Below are positions 7,502 to 14,307 of a stretch of DNA of 15,052 bases, piece after piece. Every line of letters starts with the position of its first letter. Position 1 is the stretch's first letter. Under the pieces are notes generated by a model that ran no database searches, had not been told where the DNA came from, and was given only the letters and a program-made list of their open reading frames with translations. The position numbers and the translations under genes are program-made. Source of the DNA: CAINDI01 sp037127585 (lineage in GTDB: Bacteria > Verrucomicrobiota > Verrucomicrobiia > Palsa-1439); the NCBI GenBank assembly GCA_037127585.1, contig JBAXYB010000069.1:1-15052 (forward strand), written 5' to 3'.

Positions 7502-8310
7502 CGCTTGGCTGCTAATTGCGCGGCGAGGTTGATGGCGGCGATCATGCCGGCGGGGCGGGCGATACCTTGGCCGGCAATGTCGGGAGCGGTGCCGTGATCA
7601 GGGGAGGTGCGGACGAACGGCAGACCGATGGTGATGTTTACGCCATTGTCGAACGCCAACAGTTTGAAGGGCGCGAGTCCTTGATCGTGGTACATCGCAA
7701 TGACGGCGTCGAACTCGCCGTGCAGCGCCCGGTAGAAGACAGTGTCCGCTGGACACGGGCCAATGGCGCGGGCCCGTTTGATGGCGGGGGCGATGATGCG
7801 GCGTTCTTCGGTGCCGAGCAATCCGCCTTCGCCGGCATGGGGATTGAGGCCGGTCACGGCGATGCGCGGCCGGCGAATGCCGATCCGCCGGCAGAAATCG
7901 CGGGTCAACGCGATGACTTCGCCAATCTTACGGCCGGTAATTAGATCGGGAACTTCACGCAGCGGCGCGTGGGTGGTGACGAGTGCGACGCGGAGTTTAT
8001 CACTGGCAAATAGCATCGCGAATTTCTTCGTGCCGCAGAGGTGCGCGAGGAGTTCTGTCTGACCGGGCCAGGGCGCGACAAGTTCTTTGGCAATCGGCCC
8101 GGTCACGAGCGCGGCGAGGTCACCGGCTAGACAGCGGCGCACGCCGGCCACAATCCAGTCGAATGCGTCACGGCGGCGTTTGGTAGCCGGGTTGCCGATG
8201 ATTTCGTAGTCGAACCGGCGATCCAGCTTACCGGAGGCGAGGGCTTTGGCGATGACTTCCGGGCCGATGCCGGCCACGTCGCCGAGGGTGATGCCGATGC
8301 GTTTGCGCAT
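7498..8310 (-). CDS. pdxA: 4-hydroxythreonine-4-phosphate dehydrogenase, compact form
   Basis: PdxA oxidises 4-hydroxy-L-threonine phosphate in the DXP-dependent route to pyridoxine phosphate, ahead of condensation by PdxJ. The N terminus RIGITLGDVAGIGPEV is diagnostic. The metal-binding histidines are kept: H114 (TTHAPLRE), H158 (NPHAGEGG) and H208 (MYHDQG). Substrate residues K216, N225 and R234 are also kept. Two things are odd. The product is 270 residues, while the E. coli enzyme has 329; the missing part, roughly 45-50 residues, falls after IIGN (residue 40), ahead of AALVTGP. The substrate-phosphate His of E. coli (H136 in GHTE) is Gln84 here, in PGQTE (codon CAG). The frame is open to 8418, but the ATG at 8310 begins the conserved domain and lies 7 bp after the surA stop. 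The gene may be functional or altered in substrate. Confidence 0.93.
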   Translation of the reverse strand: MRKRIGITLGDVAGIGPEVIAKALASGKLDRRFDYEIIGNPATKRRRDAFDWIVAGVRRCLAGDLAALVTGPIAKELVAPWPGQTELLAHLCGTKKFAMLFASDKLRVALVTTHAPLREVPDLITGRKIGEVIALTRDFCRRIGIRRPRIAVTGLNPHAGEGGLLGTEERRIIAPAIKRARAIGPCPADTVFYRALHGEFDAVIAMYHDQGLAPFKLLAFDNGVNITIGLPFVRTSPDHGTAPDIAGQGIARPAGMIAAINLAAQLAAKR

Positions 8311-8317
8311 GGCCGTC

Positions 8318-9331
8318 TTAGAACATGCGGATGTAGGCTTTGGCGCGGAGCTGTTTGACCCACGCTTGCTGCATCTTGGCGCGTTGTTCTTGAAGCAATT
8401 CTTTTTCAATGATGTCACGGACTTCGGTTAACGGCCGGTAGTATTCCACTTTGACGTCGTCGACTTGGAGGATGTAGAAGCCGTCGACAGTCTCGACGAT
8501 CCGCGTATGCTCACCGGCCTTGAGAGCGAAGGCCGGATCGCTGAGTTCTTTGCGGAATTCGGCGCGTTTGATCCAGCCCCAGTCGCCGCCTTTTTGGCCT
8601 TCTTTGCCTTCGGAGTAAACTTTGGCGAGGCTTTCAAAACTGTCGCCGGCATCCAGTTTCGCCAGAATCTCCTCGGCCATCTTGCGGCGCGGATTTTCCA
8701 GTGGCGCCGCCGCTGTCTCAGCGGCATTGGTCGTCACGGTGTCGACGCTGTTCGTCGGGGCTACCGGGGTGGCGGCTGCTGGACTTTTCTTAATCAGAAT
8801 CATGCGTAGTTTGATTTGGTCTTCTTCTTTAAAATCGTCGCGGTGGGTTTTGTAGTACTCCTCGATCTTGTAAGGGGAGACGACGATCTCGTTTTGTGTT
8901 TTCCGGTTGCGCATCGCTTGGACAATGATGCGGTCGCGCAACATTTCGCGGTACTTGGCGAGGGTCTGATTCTCGGATTGCAACGTCTTGATGAACGCGG
9001 CGCGGTCCCCGCCGAAATCGTTCGCGAGAATGTCGTTCATCTGTTCGTCGATGACGCTATCGGGGAAGCTGTAGCCCTTGTCTTTGAATTCCGCGAGGAT
9101 GAGGTTGCGTTCGATGAGGTTGTTGAGTGCATCGAGCTGGGTGGCTTTCACCTTCGTGAGCAATTCCGGCCCGCTAAAGTTGCGGCGCAATTGGGCAATG
9201 ACCGGTTGCACCAGTTCCCGGACATCGCTGTAGGTAATAACCTTGTCGTTGACGATGGCGGCCACGCCGTCGAGGAGTTCGGCGCGAGCGGTTACGGTAG
9301 TGGTTAAGACGATTAGGAGGAACAAACGCAT
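8318..9331 (-). CDS. surA: SurA-like periplasmic peptidyl-prolyl isomerase/chaperone
   Basis: SurA-type proteins escort outer-membrane proteins across the periplasm and carry parvulin-type prolyl isomerase domains. The 337-residue product starts with a signal peptide (MRLFLLIVLTTTVTARA, cleavage near residue 17). A SurA N-terminal helical domain follows: VAAIVNDKVITYSDV (23-37), then a run of helices to about 165. A single parvulin domain spans about 172-295, with KLRMILIKK at its start and GGDWGWIKRAEF and VDGFYILQV near its end. E. coli SurA has two such domains and 428 residues. Residues 184-212 form an Ala/Thr/Pro/Asn-rich insert within the parvulin domain. A C-terminal helix (about 300-330) closes the chaperone module. 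An ATG at 9343 would add four residues (MVAA). Gene order surA-pdxA-rsmA supports the identity; another SurA/PrsA-like isomerase is the alternative. Confidence 0.88.
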   Translation of the reverse strand: MRLFLLIVLTTTVTARAELLDGVAAIVNDKVITYSDVRELVQPVIAQLRRNFSGPELLTKVKATQLDALNNLIERNLILAEFKDKGYSFPDSVIDEQMNDILANDFGGDRAAFIKTLQSENQTLAKYREMLRDRIIVQAMRNRKTQNEIVVSPYKIEEYYKTHRDDFKEEDQIKLRMILIKKSPAAATPVAPTNSVDTVTTNAAETAAAPLENPRRKMAEEILAKLDAGDSFESLAKVYSEGKEGQKGGDWGWIKRAEFRKELSDPAFALKAGEHTRIVETVDGFYILQVDDVKVEYYRPLTEVRDIIEKELLQEQRAKMQQAWVKQLRAKAYIRMF

Positions 9332-9369
9332 GGCCGCGACCATACTGGAATGGCGCCAGACCGGCAAGA

Positions 9370-9391
9370 AGAACGAACTTCCGCTCGTTCT
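9370..9391 (-). terminator. Weak candidate terminator after pckA
   Basis: A 7-bp inverted repeat (AGAACGA at 9370-9376 and TCGTTCT at 9385-9391) with an 8-base loop begins inside the pckA stop codon. On the minus strand it is followed by TCTTG, a poor T tract. It lies in the 58-bp gap before surA and could separate pckA transcription from the surA operon. The stem is AT-containing and short, so the call is weak. Confidence 0.28.
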
Positions 9392-10967
9392 ACACCTTCG
9401 GACCGGCCGCGCGAATCTCAGCGGAGGCGCCGGGATACTGTTCGAAGTTCTTCACGAACTTGCCGGCCAAATCCTTGGCGCGTTTGTCGTAGTCGGCGGC
9501 GTCTTTCGCACCGTACCGGGGTGCGAGATATTCCGGCGGGACACCCGGCAAGGCTTTCGGCACTTCGTAGCCAAACGTCGGGTCAACGCTGAATTGCGCC
9601 TTGTCGAGCGTGCCGTCGAGAATCTGGCTGATGTTGTCGCGATTGATCTTGAGTGGGATGCGTGGGCCTTGGCCGTACGCGTTGCCGACCCAACCGGAGT
9701 TGAGCAGGTAGCAGGGCGTGCCGTGCTTCTTCATTTTCGCGGCCAGCATCTCCGCGTAAACCTGCGGCGGCAACGGGAGGAACGGCGCACCGAAACAAGT
9801 CGAGAACGTTGGCGTCGGGTCTTTACCCATGTTCGATTCGGTGCCGCCCAACGCCGCAGTGTAGCCGGCCATGAAATGATACATTGCCTGGGCCGGGTTG
9901 AGCCGCGCGACCGGCGGCAACACGCCAAACGCGTCGGCAGCGAGGAACACAATCGCCTTCGGATGGCCGCCCATGCCGGACGGCACGGCATTTGGGATGA
10001 AATCGAGCGGGTAAGCGCACCGAGTGTTTTCGGTGATCGAATCGTCGTTGTAGTTCGGCACGCGGGTGACCGGGTCGACCACGACATTCTCAATCACCGA
10101 GCCGAACCGGATCGCTTCCCAGATCACCGGCTCACGTTCCTTCGACATCTTGATGCACTTCGCGTAGCAACCACCTTCGAAGTTGAACACGCCATCATCG
10201 CTCCAGCCGTGTTCATCATCACCGATCAATCCGCGTTGCGGGTCAGCGGACAGCGTCGTCTTGCCGGTGCCGCTTAGTCCGAAGAATACCGCCACATCGC
10301 CCTTGCTTCCGACGTTGGCCGAGCAATGCATCGGGAATACACCCTTTTGCGGCAAGATGTAATTGAGCACCGAGAAAATGCTCTTCTTCATTTCGCCCGC
10401 GTACTGCGTCCCGCCGATGAGCACCGTTTTGCGTTGGAAATCGATGACGACAAACGCCTCGCTGTTCAGCTTATGTTTCTTCGGATCGACTTGGATCCGG
10501 CAAGCATTAATGACCGTCCACTCCGGCACGTGCGTCTTCAATTGCTCGGGCGTGGCACGGCGGAAAAGTTGTTTCACGAACAGACTGTGCCACGCGTACT
10601 CGGTCACAATCCGGATTGGTAATGTGTACCGTGGATCAGCACCGGCATAACCGTCCAACACAAACAGCTCCTTGCCCTGCAAATAAGTCATCACCTCGCT
10701 GCTCAAGCCGGCATGTGTCGCCGCGGTCATCGGCTGATTGATCTTGCCCCACCAAATCTTGTCCTGGATCGCCGGTTGTTCCACGACCCATTTATCTTTT
10801 GGCGACCGGCCCGTGCGCGCGCCCGTCATTGCGTTGAGCGCGCCGCTCGCGGTCAGCAGACCTTCGCCGCGCTTGACCGCTTCCTCGACAAGGATTGCTG
10901 TCGGCAGATTCCAATGAACCGTGCCGGGATTATTAATGCCGTGATTTTCCAAACCAAATTGACTCAT
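9390..10967 (-). CDS. pckA: Phosphoenolpyruvate carboxykinase (ATP)
   Basis: PckA decarboxylates and phosphorylates oxaloacetate to PEP using ATP, the entry step of gluconeogenesis, or runs in the reverse direction in some fermenters. The 525-residue length is normal. The ATP-type kinase loop GLSGTGKTT (230-238, with K236) is intact. Other family signatures are TGARTGRSPKDK (48-59), the GTQYAGEMKKS segment with its metal-site Lys (186-196), FPMHCSANVG with H214, the metal-binding IGDDEHGW (248-255, D250/D251) and the adenine-loop region LNSGWVGNAYG (422-432). This sets it apart from the GTP-type enzyme. The start at 10967 has the one strong Shine-Dalgarno site of the window. It is a single gene between the surA run and the radical SAM gene; the 85-bp upstream gap holds a 6-bp inverted repeat but no convincing promoter. 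Confidence 0.98.
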   Translation of the reverse strand: MSQFGLENHGINNPGTVHWNLPTAILVEEAVKRGEGLLTASGALNAMTGARTGRSPKDKWVVEQPAIQDKIWWGKINQPMTAATHAGLSSEVMTYLQGKELFVLDGYAGADPRYTLPIRIVTEYAWHSLFVKQLFRRATPEQLKTHVPEWTVINACRIQVDPKKHKLNSEAFVVIDFQRKTVLIGGTQYAGEMKKSIFSVLNYILPQKGVFPMHCSANVGSKGDVAVFFGLSGTGKTTLSADPQRGLIGDDEHGWSDDGVFNFEGGCYAKCIKMSKEREPVIWEAIRFGSVIENVVVDPVTRVPNYNDDSITENTRCAYPLDFIPNAVPSGMGGHPKAIVFLAADAFGVLPPVARLNPAQAMYHFMAGYTAALGGTESNMGKDPTPTFSTCFGAPFLPLPPQVYAEMLAAKMKKHGTPCYLLNSGWVGNAYGQGPRIPLKINRDNISQILDGTLDKAQFSVDPTFGYEVPKALPGVPPEYLAPRYGAKDAADYDKRAKDLAGKFVKNFEQYPGASAEIRAAGPKV

Positions 10968-10974
10968 AGTTACA

Positions 10975-10980
10975 TTCCTC
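10975..10980 (-). promoter_or_regulatory. Ribosome binding site of pckA
   Basis: On the minus strand GAGGAA lies 7 bases before the ATG at 10967. It is the only strong Shine-Dalgarno match among the starts in this window and fixes the pckA start. Confidence 0.75.
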
Positions 10981-11004
10981 GTCGATTAATGAGTTCAACC
11001 GAAG

Positions 11005-11026
11005 CTCGCTGGCTGTGTTTAGCGAG
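11005..11026. repeat. Inverted repeat in the pckA upstream region
   Basis: CTCGCT (11005-11010) and AGCGAG (11021-11026) are perfect inverted copies separated by 10 bases, midway in the 85-bp gap between the radical SAM gene stop and the pckA start. No T tract follows on either strand, so it does not look like a standard terminator. It could be a regulator site or a leader hairpin for pckA, or chance, since the arms are only 6 bp. Confidence 0.35.
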
Positions 11027-11052
11027 AAACACCGTTCACTCGCAATAGAATA

Positions 11053-11880
11053 CTACGATTGTCCGTAGAAACTTTCGGCCGGCAAGCCCGCCTGCCGGAC
11101 GCGCGCCGTAATCGCATCCACTTCCGAGTCCGACAACGCCGTCAAGTCGGCGACGCCCGCCATTGGCGGACGCGCGATCGTGTAGACTTGGACCAGTTTG
11201 ATATTACCGATCTCGGTCAGCCGCCGGCAATACGCGCTCAATTCCGACTCGCTCGGTCCGGCTCCGTGCACTTTCAAAAACAAACTCTGAATCACCACCG
11301 GCCGCGCCTTGGCGCACCCGGCAATGTTTTTTAAAATCCGCGCAAACGGAATCGCTGATCGGTTAATTAGCCGGTAATAGTCCTCCGTCCCGGCATCCAA
11401 TTTCGCCCAAACTTCGCCGTTGTTTGCGTCCATGATTTCCAGCCCGCGCTTCACATCCGACCGGTCCAGCCCGCCGGCATCCGTGATGAGCACGATCTTC
11501 ACACCGGCCGGTTTTACCCGCGCAATCATCTCAATCGTCTTCGAAAACTCCGGCAACGTCGTCGGCTCGGCATCGCCGCTGAGGGCGATGTCGTTGATGC
11601 GGAGTTTCTCCTGCGGCACGGCATCAAATGGCGCGTGCTTGGAAAAATCTGTCGCCAAAAGGGAGCGCAATTCCGTCTCCGCCACCGCCAAATCAAACTC
11701 GGTCACCGCCGCCGGGACGGTCCGGTCTACTTGACAGTAAATGCAGTCGAAGTTGCAGACCTTGTCGGGATTGACATTGATGCCGATGGAAATGCCGCGA
11801 CTGCGACGCGAGAGCACCGGGTAAACGTATTTGAAGTTTTCCCAATGGCGCGAGTGCTGGCGATGAGCGTCGAGAATCAT
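11053..11880 (-). CDS. Radical SAM protein, COG0731-like
   Basis: The 275-residue product is a soluble radical SAM protein. C42, C46 and C49 in VCNFDCIYCQVDR make the CxxxCxxC site for the 4Fe-4S cluster that cleaves S-adenosylmethionine. The preceding segment SRGISIGINVNPDK and the later ALSGDAEPTT (the SAM-binding GE-type motif) resemble the COG0731 group, which also contains TYW1-like tRNA-modifying proteins. A barrel of alternating strands follows (VKIVLITDAGG, EVWAKLDAGT, PVVIQSLFLKVHG, KLVQVYTIARPP). No additional Cys cluster of the SPASM type is seen, although one further Cys occurs in each of the segments near residues 190 and 220. The substrate is not known. The ATG at 11880 has no Shine-Dalgarno site. 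It lies 129 bp downstream of tadA on the same strand; that gap shows nothing recognisable. Confidence 0.85.
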   Translation of the reverse strand: MILDAHRQHSRHWENFKYVYPVLSRRSRGISIGINVNPDKVCNFDCIYCQVDRTVPAAVTEFDLAVAETELRSLLATDFSKHAPFDAVPQEKLRINDIALSGDAEPTTLPEFSKTIEMIARVKPAGVKIVLITDAGGLDRSDVKRGLEIMDANNGEVWAKLDAGTEDYYRLINRSAIPFARILKNIAGCAKARPVVIQSLFLKVHGAGPSESELSAYCRRLTEIGNIKLVQVYTIARPPMAGVADLTALSDSEVDAITARVRQAGLPAESFYGQS

Positions 11881-12009
11881 GCGGGCGTAAGATTATTACA
11901 TGTGGCGCAATTGGCTGTCACACAATCATGCTACTTCAGTGCGGCACGGGTTTCAAACTCATCTCATTCGCTACCGGTCGATCCAAGGCAGACCAATCCT
12001 CGGCTACTA

Positions 12010-12486
12010 TCAGGTCGGCGTATTTTGGGTGCGGCGCGCGCGGAAGAAATCCTGCAATAGTTGCCGGGCTTCGTCTTCCTTCACGCCGGACACGGTCTCG
12101 ACTTTGTGATTGAGGCCGCCTTGGCCGGTGATGTCGAAGACGCTGCCGGCGCCGCCACTCTTGGGATCTTGGACGCCGAAGACGACGCGCTGGACGCGGG
12201 AGAGGACGATGGCGCCGGCACACATCGGACAGGGTTCTTTGGTGACGTAGAGGGTGGTGCCTTCGAGCCGCCAGTCGCCGAGGGCGTGGGCGGCTTGGGT
12301 AATCACGAGAATTTCGGCGTGGGCAGTCGCGTCTTTGAGGAGTTCGACTTGGTTGAAGGCGCGGGTGATGATTTTCTTGTCGCGGACGATGACGGCGCCG
12401 ACCGGGACTTCGTCGGCGTTGAACGCGAGTTTCGCCTGGCGGAGGGCTTCGCCCATGAAGTAATCGTCGCTGGTGAGGTCAATCAT
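12010..12486 (-). CDS. tadA: tRNA-specific adenosine deaminase
   Basis: TadA deaminates the wobble adenine-34 of tRNA-Arg(ACG) to inosine, which allows CGU, CGC and CGA codons to be read by one tRNA. The 158 residues are of normal length. H56 and E58 in HAEI, with C86 and C89 in PCPMCAGAI, form the zinc site and proton shuttle of the cytidine/deoxycytidylate deaminase fold. VPVGAVIV, FNQVELLKDATAHAE and the C-terminal GGLNHKVETVSGV block are typical of TadA. The frame is open to 12819, but that part overlaps the divergent membrane-protein gene and has no similarity, so the ATG at 12486 is chosen. A minus-strand TTGCCA (12522-12517) lies 17 bp before TAGCTT (12499-12494), a moderate promoter match that would give an almost leaderless transcript. 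The divergent gap to the next gene is 57 bp. Confidence 0.97.
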   Translation of the reverse strand: MIDLTSDDYFMGEALRQAKLAFNADEVPVGAVIVRDKKIITRAFNQVELLKDATAHAEILVITQAAHALGDWRLEGTTLYVTKEPCPMCAGAIVLSRVQRVVFGVQDPKSGGAGSVFDITGQGGLNHKVETVSGVKEDEARQLLQDFFRARRTQNTPT

Positions 12487-12543
12487 CGCCGGGAAGCTAG
12501 AGTTTGTGGTGCGAACTGGCAAGGCCTTTGGTAATGGTTGCGG

Positions 12544-14307
12544 ATGCAACGAATGCCATGGTGGATGCCGGCGGTGGTGGTCGCGCTGGGGGTGTTGGTG
12601 TATGCCAACAGTTTGAACGGGCCATTCATTTTTGATGATGGGCATGGGATCACCCAGAATCCGAGTGTCCGGCAGTTGTGGCCGATTTGGGATGCGTTGG
12701 TGCCGCCCGGCACGAGCGGGATGGCGGGGCGACCGGTCGTCAATTTGTCTTTTGCGTTGAATTACGCCGTCGGCGAATACGAGGTGTTCGGTTATCATGT
12801 GGTCAATCTGGCTATTCACATTCTGGCCGGCTTGACTCTGCTGGGCGTGTTGCGACGAGCGAAGTTGGGGAACTGGGTGGCGTTAACCGCGGCGGTGCTT
12901 TGGCTGGTGCATCCGGTGTTGACTGAAAGTGTCGTGTACATCAGTCAGCGGACCGAGATGATGATGGGGTTGTTTCTGCTGCTGACGTTCTATTGTTTTC
13001 TCCGGTCACTCGATTCGGCAAAAGCCGGGCGGTGGCAACTCGCAGCCGTCGTGGCGTGTGGATTGGGAATGGGCAGCAAAGAAGTCATGGCCGCGGCGCC
13101 GGTGTTGGTGCTGGCATATGATTATGTGTTTGTGACCGGCTCGCTGAGCCGCACTTGGCGCGAGCGCCGGGGGTTCTATATCGGCTTGGCGGCCACGTGG
13201 CTTATGTTGCCGTTGTTGATCGGGGGCGTGTCGATGTGGGCAAAGATGGGCAATCGGGCGCAGGGGCTCACGTCGTGGGAATACGCGAAAGTGCAGTGCA
13301 CGATTTTGGTGCATTACTTGCGACTCTGTCTCTGGCCGACGGGGCTGGTGGTGGATTACGAGGGCTGGCCTCGCGTGGTGACTCTGCGCGACATTCTTCC
13401 GCAGGGGCTGTTGATCGTCGGGTTGGTCGCGGCTGCGTTCTGGGGGACGGCGCGCCGGTATTGGTGGGGATTTCTTGGGCTTTGGTTTTTCGCCATCCTG
13501 GCGCCGACCTCGAGTTTCATTCCGTTGCCGGGCGAGATCGGCGCGGAGCGGCGGTTGTATATGCCGGCGCTGGCGGTGGTCTTGTTCGTCGTCATCAGTT
13601 TGAATCACCTGTTAAAGACCCGGCCCCGGCAAATCGCCGGGATCGTTGCGGCACTCGGAGTTACCGGCGTTTTCGGCTGGCTGACTTGGCAACGCAATCG
13701 CGATTACAGGAGCGTGATTGATATTTGGTCGGCCACCGTCGCCGAGATGCCCCACAATTATCGCGCGCAGAACAATCTGGGCATCGCGCTCGATGAGGCC
13801 GGGCGGAATGCGGAGGCGGAAGTGCATTACCGGTTGGCCGTGGCCGGCGACCCGCGCGACCCACGGGCGTGGGTGAATTATGCCAGCCTGCTGGCGGAAG
13901 CGGGCCGGCATGAGGACGCGGTCAAGTATTACCAACGCGCCGCCGCGTTGCCGCCGGTGAATATCGATACGCTCATGAATCTCGGCGTGACGCTGGGCAA
14001 ACTGGAACGGTATCCCGAAGCGTTGCAGGTATTCGCGAGTGCTGCCCGGCTCGATCCGGAATCGGTGAAGGCGCGGTACAATCTGGGATTTACGCTGGCG
14101 AAGATGCACCGGTATGCCGACGCCGTGCCGCGGTTTCGCGAAGCGTTGGAGTTGCAATCAAACTCGGTCGCAATTCTCTATGGCTTGGGCAACGCGCTGG
14201 TTCAATCCGGTCAGACCAATGATGCGCGGCAGGTTCTGACCGACGCGGCACGGCTCGATCCGAAGTCGGAACTCATTCAGAAATTGTTGGAGCGACTCGG
14301 GCCATGA
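12544..14307 (+). CDS. TMTC-like membrane GT-C glycosyltransferase with TPR domain
   Basis: The 587-residue product has about ten hydrophobic segments between residues 8 and 380, then a soluble TPR domain (about 405-580) with five repeats such as RAQNNLGIALDEAGRNAEAE and ARYNLGFTLAKMHRYADAV. The N-terminal FIFDDGHGI (28-36) follows the first membrane segment, where GT-C glycosyltransferases carry their catalytic acidic pair (D31, D32), and HPVLTESVVY (123-132) is the HPxxTE motif of TMTC/DUF1736 proteins. Eukaryotic TMTC proteins transfer mannose from a lipid carrier to protein; an analogous polyprenyl-phosphate sugar donor is inferred here, and the acceptor is unknown. A TTG at 12538 or an ATG at 12553 are alternative starts. 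No clear Shine-Dalgarno site is present. The last codons overlap the start of a tandem paralogue by 4 bp. Confidence 0.85.
   Translation: MQRMPWWMPAVVVALGVLVYANSLNGPFIFDDGHGITQNPSVRQLWPIWDALVPPGTSGMAGRPVVNLSFALNYAVGEYEVFGYHVVNLAIHILAGLTLLGVLRRAKLGNWVALTAAVLWLVHPVLTESVVYISQRTEMMMGLFLLLTFYCFLRSLDSAKAGRWQLAAVVACGLGMGSKEVMAAAPVLVLAYDYVFVTGSLSRTWRERRGFYIGLAATWLMLPLLIGGVSMWAKMGNRAQGLTSWEYAKVQCTILVHYLRLCLWPTGLVVDYEGWPRVVTLRDILPQGLLIVGLVAAAFWGTARRYWWGFLGLWFFAILAPTSSFIPLPGEIGAERRLYMPALAVVLFVVISLNHLLKTRPRQIAGIVAALGVTGVFGWLTWQRNRDYRSVIDIWSATVAEMPHNYRAQNNLGIALDEAGRNAEAEVHYRLAVAGDPRDPRAWVNYASLLAEAGRHEDAVKYYQRAAALPPVNIDTLMNLGVTLGKLERYPEALQVFASAARLDPESVKARYNLGFTLAKMHRYADAVPRFREALELQSNSVAILYGLGNALVQSGQTNDARQVLTDAARLDPKSELIQKLLERLGP

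Noticed and set aside
8311..8418. N-terminal extension of pdxA into surA
   Set aside because: The conserved PdxA start RIGITLGD begins just after the ATG at 8310; the extra 36 residues are surA sequence in another frame.
9243..10277. Long plus-strand open frame of 344 codons
   Set aside because: It lies antisense to pckA and surA, both certain; the Arg/Val-rich translation is a GC-rich shadow.
12487..12819. N-terminal extension of tadA
   Set aside because: It is antisense to the membrane-protein gene, Pro/His/Arg-rich and unlike TadA.
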